From contig JAAVAA010000002.1 in assembly GCA_014804285.1 (NCBI GenBank), positions 29,417 through 59,670 of the forward strand: a stretch of 30,254 bases of DNA, read 5' to 3'. Below, piece by piece: positions 1-8,114 of this stretch. The stretch's first letter is position 1, and each line of letters opens with the position of its first letter. The translations under genes and the position numbers were made by a program. The notes beneath the pieces were generated by a model, which saw only the letters and a list, made by a program, of their open reading frames with translations, was not told the origin of the DNA and did not search any database. Source of the stretch: Lachnospiraceae bacterium (GTDB lineage Bacteria > Bacillota > Clostridia > Lachnospirales > Lachnospiraceae).

Positions 1-259
1 TTTTTTCTAAATATTTTTGTTTTTTTTGCTCTAACAGTTCTATATTATAATTCATACACACACTTCCTATATTTTATCTACTACTTATTTACACAATATT
101 ACCATAAAAAGGAACGCTTATGCCGTTGCACAAAACATTCCTTTTTGAAACAAAATACCTGTCTTTATTTTATAATACAAATTTCAAAAATACAATTACT
201 CTTTCTACTTCTGAATATTTAAGATCATCCGGTGTTGTTTACAAACTTAATTCCACACA

Positions 260-494
260 TTATGGCCTGATATTCATTATCGCTTCTATGATAGCTTTCT
301 TAACATCACTTTCCTTATGACAATGACAAAGCTTTCCTTCGCAAATCCCTTCCCAGAAGCCTTCAAAACCTGACTGGCATACTCTTAGCCTTGTCCAGAT
401 GCTGCTTGTCCATCATTGCCTTATAATTCAAATAGGGCAGATCCGTCGCAAAATCCTTCCAGCTTTCCAAAAGCTTCTCGTCTTTAACTACCAT
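260..494 (-). pseudogene. degraded small ORF remnant downstream of the dnd island
   Basis: An ATG at 494 opens 43 codons, beginning MVVKDEKLLESWKDF, that stop at 363. The protein-like signal then seems to move into other frames: one reads ASGKGFAKES-like residues and another reads ESDVKKAIIEAIMNIRP to a stop at 260. This is what a decayed gene with frameshifts would look like. I do not recognise the family. The rest of 1-577 is AT-rich, and the plus-strand frame at 120-320 has no convincing start signal. The stretch may mark the edge of the inserted defence island. Confidence 0.3.
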
Positions 495-577
495 TCAGAT
501 ATCCCTATTATTATTGTCAATAAACATTCAATTTTAATGTTATGCTGACATATATATATTCTTTAATTATTTGAAAT

Positions 578-1101
578 TTACTCAAGTTCCTTCACATTCG
601 TCATTATCACACTATATGCCTCCGCCTTTATTTTTTCACCATTTGAAATGTATTCCTTTATCACTTCAACCATTAATTTACTTCCACCAGATAATCCCCG
701 CTTTTTCGATGTCCTCATAATTTTAGGATCATATTTCATAATACAAGCAGTTTGCATCTGAATTCCATTTTCATTCCTAAAAGTATCACTAATTTGCTCA
801 CCATTCTGAATAGCTCTATTTCGCAATATTCTACTAATCATCGTTATACTTTTCTTTTTTTCTTCAACACTCAAATCTCTAGTTCTAAAGTATTCTGCAA
901 CAAGAAGTACCATTTCTTCTCGTTCCCACCCACGCTGGCTTTGCGGTTTATCAGAATTAACTATCTCTTCGCTTCCAACTATACTTGCATCCAAATCAGA
1001 CATATAGAGCACCATCCCTTCTGGAGTTACTATTCCTTCTTTGTTTTCTACATAAAAAGAAAGGCATCATCGCCAAATTCTTTCAATTGTTTTATCTTCA
1101 T
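578..1101 (-). pseudogene. frameshifted small gene directly after dndA, unknown function
   Basis: An ATG at 1101, 9 bases after the dndA stop, starts MKIKQLKEFGDDAFLF and then hits TAG. The frame one base over continues YVENKEGIVTPEGMVLYM and runs open to 578. Adding a single T to the five-base run at 1054-1058 would join the two halves into one 174-residue protein, so the gene appears broken by one indel. A shorter in-frame product could start at ATG 1015 or 1003 (145 or 141 residues). The body is soluble and charged, with a GWEREEMVLLVAEYF helix and an RNRAIQNG segment. I do not recognise a catalytic motif. Position after dndA suggests co-transcription with the phosphorothioation genes. The indel could be real decay, phase variation, programmed slippage or a sequencing error. 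Confidence 0.55.
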
Positions 1102-1110
1102 TATTAATCA

Positions 1111-2262
1111 TTACATTGCCAATCCCTTTGCAACATCAACCAATTCTTTGAACTCTTTTGTTATCAGATCTTTATTACTGCCAGCTCCCCAACTAATTCT
1201 AATTGCATTATGAATTTGTTCTTCTGGAATTTTCATTGCACTAAGTACATAACTCAAATTATAAGAATTGGAATTACACGCAGAACCATTTGATACTCCG
1301 CAATATTGTTTGGATGAAAGCATTAAAGCTTCTGAAGAAACACCATTAATACTTATGTTTAATGTTGAATTTACACAATATTTCTGACTACCATTTAAAT
1401 TATACGAAAGCCCTGACTCATTCAAAATATCAATCAATGCAAGCTTTATTTCCTTGTATAGTCGTTCATTTGACTGATATTCTTTTTGAGATATATTGCA
1501 AGCTTCTCCTAGACCCGCAACTAACGCAACAGGTATCGTTCCTGGTCTAAATCCATGTTCTTGTTGTCCCCCATAATATACATTTTTTACTGGTGGAAAC
1601 TTATAATTTTTTTTTCGTAAAATTAAAGCACCAATACCTTGAGGTCCACAAATTTTATGTGCACTCATTGACAACATGTTATACTTTATTTCTCTCAATT
1701 CGTCTACTAGTTTACCAAAACTCTGTGTCGCATCTAAATGAAATAAAATATTTTTTTCATCCAAGAGCATCCCTAATTCCTTTACCGGTTGAATAATACC
1801 GGTTTCATTATTAACATGCATGACTGATACAAGTAAAGTATCTTTCCGAATTTTTGAAATCACATCATCAACGCTAATTCGACCGGTTTCATCTGGTTCT
1901 ACTAAGTCAATATCAAAACCAAACTCTTTCATGTTCTTAACTGTCTCAAGAACTGCTTTATGCTCTATTGATGTAGTAATAATATGTTTTTTGCCACTTT
2001 GCTCTCCATATTTCCGAAGTCCTTGTATTGCTATATTATTGCTTTCCGTTGCACCACTAGTAAAAAATACTTCATCTTTAAATATCCCTAAGATAGATGC
2101 AACTTGGTTTCTCGCTTTTTCTACAATTTTCCTTGCCTCATCGCCATAATCATGTGTCCTACTATCTGCATTACCAATAGTTGTCTTATAAACACTAATC
2201 ATGCAATTAAGTACCCTCTCGTCGATGGGCGCAGAAGCATTATAATCCAAGTATACACTCAT
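1111..2262 (-). CDS. dndA: DndA, cysteine desulfurase of the phosphorothioation system
   Basis: A 383-residue class V PLP-dependent aminotransferase of the NifS/IscS/DndA type. It takes sulfur from cysteine as a protein persulfide and, in Dnd systems, passes it to DndC. Visible features are YLDYNASAP at the N-terminus, SGATESNN, SIEHKAVL with the ring-stacking His near 101, HLDATQS with Asp177, SAHKICGP with the PLP Lys203, and SNGSACNSNS with the catalytic Cys329. The start at 2262 is chosen because AGGAG lies 7 bases upstream; an in-frame ATG at 2316 would add 18 residues without family similarity. It is separated from dndE by 122 bases that may hold its own weak promoter. Housekeeping IscS or NifS is the alternative identity, but the dnd context favours DndA. 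Confidence 0.9.
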   Translation of the reverse strand: MSVYLDYNASAPIDERVLNCMISVYKTTIGNADSRTHDYGDEARKIVEKARNQVASILGIFKDEVFFTSGATESNNIAIQGLRKYGEQSGKKHIITTSIEHKAVLETVKNMKEFGFDIDLVEPDETGRISVDDVISKIRKDTLLVSVMHVNNETGIIQPVKELGMLLDEKNILFHLDATQSFGKLVDELREIKYNMLSMSAHKICGPQGIGALILRKKNYKFPPVKNVYYGGQQEHGFRPGTIPVALVAGLGEACNISQKEYQSNERLYKEIKLALIDILNESGLSYNLNGSQKYCVNSTLNISINGVSSEALMLSSKQYCGVSNGSACNSNSYNLSYVLSAMKIPEEQIHNAIRISWGAGSNKDLITKEFKELVDVAKGLAM

Positions 2263-2341
2263 TAAATCATCTCCTGACACTTTGGTTTTAAATACTTTAA
2301 ACCTCATACATAACATCTATAGATTTGTTTACATATTCTGT

Positions 2342-2347
2342 ATTATA
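2342..2347 (-). promoter_or_regulatory. possible -10 box of a dndA promoter
   Basis: On the minus strand a perfect TATAAT lies about 80 bases upstream of the dndA start, inside the only sizeable gap of the dndB-to-dndA run. No good TTGACA-like -35 box is found at 16-18 bases; TTCAAG at 19 bases is the nearest. This is a weak candidate for separate dndA expression. Confidence 0.25.
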
Positions 2348-2384
2348 TCCACTTATACATGAATATCTTGAATTCTTTTTTAAA

Positions 2385-2795
2385 TTATTCTTTATGTATG
2401 TCCTCTTCTCCATATTTTCCCGTTAAAGCCAAATCTAATAAATCATCTATGTTCTTTATGAAATTTGTACCAGCTAAATAAGATATTCCTCTTTCCAAAT
2501 GCAGCTTAAAGTATTTAAAAATATTTTCATCTATCGGCTCTATCCCCTTTTCAATACACCATTCCATCACAATAGCCTCATATAATTCATTATATTCGCC
2601 CGCAAATGTGTACCATGACATTTCAAGATTGCTATCAGAATTTATTGGTATGTCTGTAGGAACTGTATTTTCATATAAAGAATAGCACAGTGCCCATCTA
2701 CACAAAATATTCCAATTTTTTATCCCTGTTTTCGCCTTTAACCGCGAAAGTTTATCTTTCGCTTGACTTGAAAGCTTTATCTGCTTAATAACCAT
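2385..2795 (-). CDS. dndE: DndE, small nicked-DNA-binding Dnd subunit
   Basis: A 136-residue protein matching the DndE family: a basic N-terminus (IKLSSQAKDKLSRLKAKTG), the hallmark NWNILCRWALCYSL helix around residues 27-40, and a C-terminal helical half. Characterised DndE proteins bind nicked double-stranded DNA and are needed for phosphorothioate insertion with DndC and DndD. The gene begins 9 bases after dndD ends, so the two are surely co-transcribed; an AGG about 9 bases upstream is a modest ribosome binding site. Length is typical of the family. Downstream of it is the 122-base gap before dndA. Confidence 0.9.
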   Translation of the reverse strand: MVIKQIKLSSQAKDKLSRLKAKTGIKNWNILCRWALCYSLYENTVPTDIPINSDSNLEMSWYTFAGEYNELYEAIVMEWCIEKGIEPIDENIFKYFKLHLERGISYLAGTNFIKNIDDLLDLALTGKYGEEDIHKE

Positions 2796-2804
2796 GTTTT
2801 ATAC

Positions 2805-4745
2805 CTATACAAAATATCCTTTCTTGATTGATGTGGATTTCGATACATCGTCATAAACTAGTGTAAACTCATCATCTATGTTTTCTGCCATCATATCATA
2901 GCATTTTTTATCAATCTCGGAATCTGTTGATAATATAATCGTCTGATCACTAACTTGCGGAAAATATGTCTTTATCAATGCCTGACGATGAATAGAATCT
3001 AGTCTTGATAATGGCGTATCAATTATTACTGGCAGTCTCTTTTTTGAACAAATTGCAAGAGCCCATAATAATGCAATAACCATCAATTGTTTCTCCCCTG
3101 CAGACAATGAAGTCTTTGAAGTCTCTTCTCCTATTTTATTAAGATATATTAAATCCAAGCTTTCTGGATTCATTTCAATTCTATCTATCAAAGTTTTCTT
3201 GTTAGCAAGCAATTTATAACAATTTGTCATTGTCTCCGCTACTTCATTCACCTTGTTTTTTTGTAGTTCAATCCTATATTTCTCTATAATGGCATTTGCA
3301 ACATTTGCATATTTTATAATCCTCTCACTGTCATCATTTAATTCAACTTTCTTGAGATATGCCTCAACTCGTTTGTTAAATTCTGCTGTTGCACTTACGC
3401 TGTTTCCATTAAGAGTCTTTCTTTTTTCTTGTAAATGATCTAGTTTTGCCTCGTACACTGCTTGTTCTTCTTCCATCTGCTTTAACTTTTTAAACAACCT
3501 ATTTATTGCCTTTTCATCAATATCAACTGATAAATAACTTTCTAATTGATCGACTTCAGCTTTTAATTCATCTCTTCTTTGAATACTATAATATGTGTCA
3601 CACTTACGGTCCGTTAGTTTTTGATCTAATAAAATCTGAACTTGTAATAAAGCAGTATCTGATAATTCAAATGTTTCGATTGCATTTTTCTTTTGTGATT
3701 GTTTTTTAAAAAATTCAATAAACTGCGTTACATCACTTCCATCTGAACTGGTTGACAATTTATACTTCTCTAGCGTCGTATACATCTTTTCTATAGCTGA
3801 GCTAAGAATTTTTTGCTCATGCTCGATTTCTGCTTTTTCCCGTATGTTAGTCAAGAGTTCTCTAACCAATACCAACGGAAGTTCTGAAGCTGCTGCTGAT
3901 AGCAGTTCATCTCCGCACGATGCAAATCTCGCCTTTGTAATACTTCGCTTTTCCATTAATTCTTGCCTTTGAATTACAATATCTCCACCTTTTGCAACGT
4001 ATTCTTCATGAATTTTATCTAATTTTCTTTGTACGTCATGAAGCTGTTTCTCTGTTTTTTTTATCTCCTCATCAATATTCTCTAATTCAACAATTGCCTT
4101 ATCTTTCTTTACTCTTAATTTTTCAATTTCTTCAGTTTCAGCATCATCAACTTTATTCTTCTTGGTTCTTGAGACAATTCTGTTCAAATCATTTTCGAGA
4201 TGATCCAAAACCGTAATTCCTAAGAGTGCCTTTATGGATTCTTTCATCTGCTTACTTGTTTTTTCTACAGCAAGATCTGCTATTTTCTCTCCATCAAAAA
4301 AGAAAAAATTAGACAATCCGCTTGGCAATACATATTCCATAAACATTGCCCAGTTATCAGTCAAAAATTCATTTTCCTTTCCATCTTTTTTTACAGCAAT
4401 AGTTTCCGAAGTAGATCTGCCTTTACTATTCCATAAACGCTTTATGCTATATTCCTCGATCCCATTATCATTCATAATAAAATCAAGCTGGACATACGCC
4501 TCTTTTGTTCCATCTGCTTCGTTTACATATGATCTTAAATATGACCCGTATGCTTTGAAATCGCTCTCACTATATGCAAAGGAATTTTTCCCATACAAAG
4601 CAAGCAAAACAGCCTCCAAAAAGGTTGTTTTGCCTCGCCCATTCAATCCACCAACTAAAACAATAGGTTTTTCTCCATGGAATTCAAATTCATTCGTACC
4701 TGCATATACGCCAAAATTATGCAATACTAATCTCTTTATTATCAT
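2805..4745 (-). CDS. dndD: DndD, SMC/Rad50-like ATPase of DNA phosphorothioation
   Basis: A 646-residue ABC/SMC-type ATPase. Walker A GGLNGRGKT is at 32-40 and an FFFFDGEK patch is near residue 148. A long charged coiled coil fills roughly 170-480. The signature LSAGEKQ starts at 547 and Walker B LPVIIDTPLSRLD is at 571-583. In the Dnd pathway DndD hydrolyses ATP and is thought to open or nick DNA so that DndC can place sulfur in the backbone. Its ATG overlaps the dndC stop by 4 bases (ATGA), indicating translational coupling. The coiled coil carries no CxxC hook, unlike the other SMC-like ATPase of this locus at 8105-10090. Length and order fit dndD. Confidence 0.95.
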   Translation of the reverse strand: MIIKRLVLHNFGVYAGTNEFEFHGEKPIVLVGGLNGRGKTTFLEAVLLALYGKNSFAYSESDFKAYGSYLRSYVNEADGTKEAYVQLDFIMNDNGIEEYSIKRLWNSKGRSTSETIAVKKDGKENEFLTDNWAMFMEYVLPSGLSNFFFFDGEKIADLAVEKTSKQMKESIKALLGITVLDHLENDLNRIVSRTKKNKVDDAETEEIEKLRVKKDKAIVELENIDEEIKKTEKQLHDVQRKLDKIHEEYVAKGGDIVIQRQELMEKRSITKARFASCGDELLSAAASELPLVLVRELLTNIREKAEIEHEQKILSSAIEKMYTTLEKYKLSTSSDGSDVTQFIEFFKKQSQKKNAIETFELSDTALLQVQILLDQKLTDRKCDTYYSIQRRDELKAEVDQLESYLSVDIDEKAINRLFKKLKQMEEEQAVYEAKLDHLQEKRKTLNGNSVSATAEFNKRVEAYLKKVELNDDSERIIKYANVANAIIEKYRIELQKNKVNEVAETMTNCYKLLANKKTLIDRIEMNPESLDLIYLNKIGEETSKTSLSAGEKQLMVIALLWALAICSKKRLPVIIDTPLSRLDSIHRQALIKTYFPQVSDQTIILSTDSEIDKKCYDMMAENIDDEFTLVYDDVSKSTSIKKGYFV

Positions 4746-6379
4746 TCTCCGGCTCCTTCTAAGATATCATCAAATTCCTCGCCCTCTTCTTTAACATTAA
4801 TAAAGAATTTTTCATTATATTTTCCACCCATATCTCTTTTTCTTTGAAGCTGATTTCTGTAATATTTCGTTGCATCTGCCTCATCCTCATAAAAATTCTT
4901 CTTAATACATATTTCGAGGTTATCTAATATATCCTTTCTGTCACCAAGTCCCATTGCTCGATTTTCCACATTAATAAGACTTGCCATCATTTCAAAAACT
5001 GTATTATCTCTTAATTCTTCTATCTTAGCTGTATCACCTTTCTTTGCAAGTTCAGTAGCTTTCACAGATTTTTTATACAGTTCATTATCCATTACAGAAT
5101 CACATACTTCTCCCAATATTCTCCATTCATTATTACCAAACACTTCTGAACCAATCCATTCAGGATCTTCAAAAGGCTTTCCGATTACTTCTTCATAAAT
5201 CCGTGGCAATGAATCATCAAACTCATGTTTTTCGAAAACCCATATTCTTCTAATGCATCGTAACTCTGGGAGTGTTATTAACTCATATTCAGCAAATTCC
5301 TCTGGTCCATATTTGTTTATTTCTAACTGTTTTTCTAATATTTCTCTAAGCCACTGTTCTCTCCATTCTTTCAAATATGGACCATGATACAATTGCTCAT
5401 AACTACCCTGTAAATAGCCTTTCAATTTCTTGAAACTTCTTCGATTTCTATCTTTATCTTCATCTCCAAATCTATTTCTAAACTCTAGTAGCGGAATCAT
5501 CCATGCCTTTTCGTCATCATTGACAATCATTGCCTCCATAGACTTGTCTTTAGCAACCATTGTACATACCCAACATCCAAATCTGCTCTGACCACATGAA
5601 GGTAAGTTTTTTTCGGTCATCATTGGGCACTCCCTATCTTCTGTTGCACTCATATATAGAGTTTGCAACTCATTATTGGACAACCCCCATGGATTCTTGT
5701 ACTGCATTAAAAACACCCAAACATCATTATTGGTCCAGTCCTCCAAAGGTGAAAATACCAATTCATTTGCTAACGTTGGGTTTGGACTTAACAATTCTCT
5801 AACTCTTTTTGCTTCATAATAAGCCATCGTTCTCGCTCTGTTTGCACTTTCTGCCTTTCTTGTTCCCAATACAAGAATTATCTCTCCTGTTTCTGCAATT
5901 CGTTCCTTTACAAAATTGTTAACAGGCTGTATTTTTAATCGATCTGTGCACCATCGTAATTTTTTTCTTGGAAATGGGTATCCGCGCCCAATAAAGTTTA
6001 CCCAATAAGTCTGTTCATTTTCCGGTGTGAGTCGATGGGTTACAAATAATGATCCTACAGACGCATCAATTTTTGATGAAGCATCATTCATCATCTTTAG
6101 TGATCTTTCAACCCATTTTTCTATGACCGGAGATTCAACTAATGTATCAGTATTAATAATGTGAACAACTTTCTTTAATTTTTCTTTTGGCAATTCCATT
6201 AATGAAAGCCACACTAATTGCAAAGTTGCCGTACTATCTTTCCCTCCTGAATATCCGATAACCCACGGAATATCGTCAGCCATATATAGATTCCTTATTG
6301 TTTCTTTTAATCCATTTATTTTATCTTTTGTAATTGTTACGCTAGGTTTTATTGTTGCACTCTCTGACATATCAATCAT
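4742..6379 (-). CDS. dndC: DndC, PAPS-reductase-like iron-sulfur sulfurtransferase
   Basis: A protein of about 545 residues of the ATP-pyrophosphatase/PAPS reductase superfamily. The PP-loop SGGKDST is at about 44-50, followed by NTDTLVES, an RWCTDRLKI segment (Cys144) and a Cys cluster at about 251, 262, 269 and 272 (CPMM...CGQSRFGCWVC). That cluster matches the known [4Fe-4S] site of DndC. DndC receives sulfur from DndA and, with DndD and DndE, replaces a non-bridging phosphate oxygen in DNA. The start at 6379 (MIDMSES) has AAGGA 5 bases upstream; 6370 is also possible, and the longer frame to 6424 would run into dndB. It starts 13 bases after dndB ends and overlaps dndD by 4 bases. Confidence 0.95.
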   Translation of the reverse strand: MIDMSESATIKPSVTITKDKINGLKETIRNLYMADDIPWVIGYSGGKDSTATLQLVWLSLMELPKEKLKKVVHIINTDTLVESPVIEKWVERSLKMMNDASSKIDASVGSLFVTHRLTPENEQTYWVNFIGRGYPFPRKKLRWCTDRLKIQPVNNFVKERIAETGEIILVLGTRKAESANRARTMAYYEAKRVRELLSPNPTLANELVFSPLEDWTNNDVWVFLMQYKNPWGLSNNELQTLYMSATEDRECPMMTEKNLPSCGQSRFGCWVCTMVAKDKSMEAMIVNDDEKAWMIPLLEFRNRFGDEDKDRNRRSFKKLKGYLQGSYEQLYHGPYLKEWREQWLREILEKQLEINKYGPEEFAEYELITLPELRCIRRIWVFEKHEFDDSLPRIYEEVIGKPFEDPEWIGSEVFGNNEWRILGEVCDSVMDNELYKKSVKATELAKKGDTAKIEELRDNTVFEMMASLINVENRAMGLGDRKDILDNLEICIKKNFYEDEADATKYYRNQLQRKRDMGGKYNEKFFINVKEEGEEFDDILEGAGE

Positions 6380-6392
6380 CCATTTCCTTTTA

Positions 6393-7457
6393 TTATTTGT
6401 TCTTTCCAAATTTTGCTTCTGCAAAATCTTCTTCTTCTGTTAATGCTAAGTCCAACTCTTTTTTTATTACATTCCCTGCCAATACTATCGCCATATTGCT
6501 TGTCAACATTTTCCCATCATTACGAATAACTCTTCCCTCCCAAATCGAGGCATTTCTTCTCCAATTAATCCGTTCAAGAGCCTTTAACTTATTGTCTATG
6601 GTGTTGATATCTTCATCAATTAGTGCTGCTCCTATTCGTCCCAGTGCTTTTATCACAACTGCTTGTGAAGCAATATACTGTTCTCTTAAATCCCTCTTTG
6701 TTATATCACGTCGCACTAAATCTTGCCATGGAAGCATATGATCTACAACACTTTTCCAAAACTTTTTTAAGAAATACTCAAATTCTACCGAATATTCTCT
6801 TCTTCCTAAAATTTTTTTATTTGCAGTATAAAAATTATTTAAAGCAAAAAGAGATGAAGAAAACTTTCCTAAATTATCCCTTTCTCTATCTACATATTCA
6901 TCTAAAAATGGTATCTCCAAAATCATAGTTCTAGTTGCTACAGCAAGTTGATCCCTAGAATCATATAACTCTGCAATCGAATTAGAAGTTTTTACTGCAT
7001 GCTTATTTAGATCCGTAAACATTTGCTGACTTCGAGCTAATCCCTGATCTTCATAAAAGACAACTGAAATAGTTTCATTTCCAATGGTAGAGTCTTCCTC
7101 TAAGGCAGCAATTATTGCTGCTTTTCTATGTTGACCATCATTAATCAAGAATTTAGCATTCATATCTACTTCAAGAATCCCTAATTCACCCTGATTTGAC
7201 GGAATAAATTGATGCTTTCCATCAATCGAAGCTGCAAGTGCAGAAAAAACATATGAATCTCTATTTTCCAAAATATATTTTTTTATTTTAGGTATTCTAG
7301 GTTCATTTAATCTTCTTTGTGCCCTGTTTTCGGGCAAAACATACTCATTCTCGTTTGGAAACAATTTTTCTAATGTATCCAGTGGAACCATTGCAATATA
7401 ATATTCTCTACCAGCCTGTACACCTCTAACAACCGGAAATTTATAACAAAAATTCAT
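6393..7457 (-). CDS. dndB: DndB, DGQHR-domain regulator of the dnd operon
   Basis: A protein of about 354 residues with the DGQHR motif (LINDGQHRKAAI, motif at 107-111), the marker of DndB and related phosphorothioation-associated proteins. In characterised systems DndB is not needed for sulfur insertion. It lowers dnd expression by binding inverted repeats near its own promoter and tunes modification frequency. The start at 7457 (MNFCYKF) has GGAG 6 bases upstream; ATG at 7469 is the alternative, and upstream of that only a TTG exists. It heads the modification genes, which follow with gaps of 13 bases or less up to dndE. The palindrome/promoter 26-54 bases upstream makes it the natural candidate for an autoregulator here. 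Confidence 0.92.
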   Translation of the reverse strand: MNFCYKFPVVRGVQAGREYYIAMVPLDTLEKLFPNENEYVLPENRAQRRLNEPRIPKIKKYILENRDSYVFSALAASIDGKHQFIPSNQGELGILEVDMNAKFLINDGQHRKAAIIAALEEDSTIGNETISVVFYEDQGLARSQQMFTDLNKHAVKTSNSIAELYDSRDQLAVATRTMILEIPFLDEYVDRERDNLGKFSSSLFALNNFYTANKKILGRREYSVEFEYFLKKFWKSVVDHMLPWQDLVRRDITKRDLREQYIASQAVVIKALGRIGAALIDEDINTIDNKLKALERINWRRNASIWEGRVIRNDGKMLTSNMAIVLAGNVIKKELDLALTEEEDFAEAKFGKNK

Positions 7458-7482
7458 AGTATTCTCCATAGTTAAAAACAAT

Positions 7483-7523
7483 GCCTACTTAAGCAGTATA
7501 CTTAAGTAGGCGTATTATGTCAA
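7483..7523 (-). promoter_or_regulatory. dndB promoter with -10 box inside a palindromic operator
   Basis: On the minus strand TTGACA (7518-7523), a 17-base spacer and TATACT (7495-7500) form a near-consensus sigma-A promoter. A perfect inverted repeat, GCCTACTTAAG at 7483-7493 and its complement at 7501-7511, has a 7-base centre that contains the -10 box. One arm lies in the promoter spacer and the other at the expected transcription start. A repressor bound to this palindrome would block RNA polymerase directly. DndB is the likely binder, judging from family knowledge and position; that is inference. No second copy of the palindrome was found in the window. Confidence 0.85.
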
Positions 7524-7541
7524 TCTAAATACAGACTTATA

Positions 7542-8114
7542 TCAAACAAATTCAATCAACTCTGTAGAGTCCGAAATTTCCTTCATTTTCTTAAGTTCTT
7601 CTGTATCTCCATTATAAGATTTATTTAAAAAATCCATGACATTTTCCATCATTTCACTGTCATTAGTTGAAATACATTCTACAAGTTTACTTGCCCCATA
7701 ATTTGCAAAGCCTTTTAGAAAATCAATTTTATCAAAATTCAAAGCCTCTTGTGACACGCCTTTTGTTATAACCTCTGCATCCTCACCAGACATTTCTTCT
7801 TCTGATATTTCTTCCGAAAAAGCAAGGTATAAACGATCTCTTTCACTTAAATTAATTGTGTTTGTTGTCAAAATTGCAGACTGAAAAAAGAATTGCATTT
7901 CTGAGCCATATCGATTAAACATTGTTCTATTAATATTAATTCCATCCTCAGCTTCAAACCCTTTATCATCAGTAGCTCTTTTATCATACAATATTCCAAC
8001 AGATAAACATACTTTAAACAGCCCCCATTGAGTTTCAAAAAATCTCTTCACGTAACTCTGATTAGCCTTACTCCATATTTCTCCTTTAAGAACAATATCA
8101 GATTTTAATTCCAT
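7542..8114 (-). CDS. 190-residue phosphorothioation-associated protein
   Basis: A soluble 190-residue protein. Residues 24-45 hold an aromatic FFETQWGLFKVCLSVGILYDKR segment, around 55-70 is NINRTMFNRYGSEMQFF, and residues 125-145 carry a FLKGFANYGASKLVECI helix. From memory this order (FET..LF..A..LG, then I....F, then F..YA..G...L) resembles the family called DNA phosphorothioation-associated protein 4; I could not align it. The start has a strong GGAGGG six bases upstream. Its first 10 bases overlap the end of the SMC-like ATPase gene, so the two proteins are probably made together and may form a complex. It is the last gene before the dndB promoter. No catalytic motif was identified. Confidence 0.8.
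   Translation of the reverse strand: MELKSDIVLKGEIWSKANQSYVKRFFETQWGLFKVCLSVGILYDKRATDDKGFEAEDGININRTMFNRYGSEMQFFFQSAILTTNTINLSERDRLYLAFSEEISEEEMSGEDAEVITKGVSQEALNFDKIDFLKGFANYGASKLVECISTNDSEMMENVMDFLNKSYNGDTEELKKMKEISDSTELIEFV

Noticed and set aside
120..320. 66-residue plus-strand ORF
   Set aside because: No ribosome binding site or recognisable protein. The opposite strand carries remnants of a gene, so this frame looks like chance in AT-rich DNA.
752..1213. 153-residue plus-strand ORF
   Set aside because: It lies antisense to the frameshifted gene and the end of dndA, and its composition is that of a shadow frame.
4234..4794. 186-residue plus-strand ORF
   Set aside because: It is antisense to dndD and the end of dndC, both of which have full family motifs, and it has no start signal.
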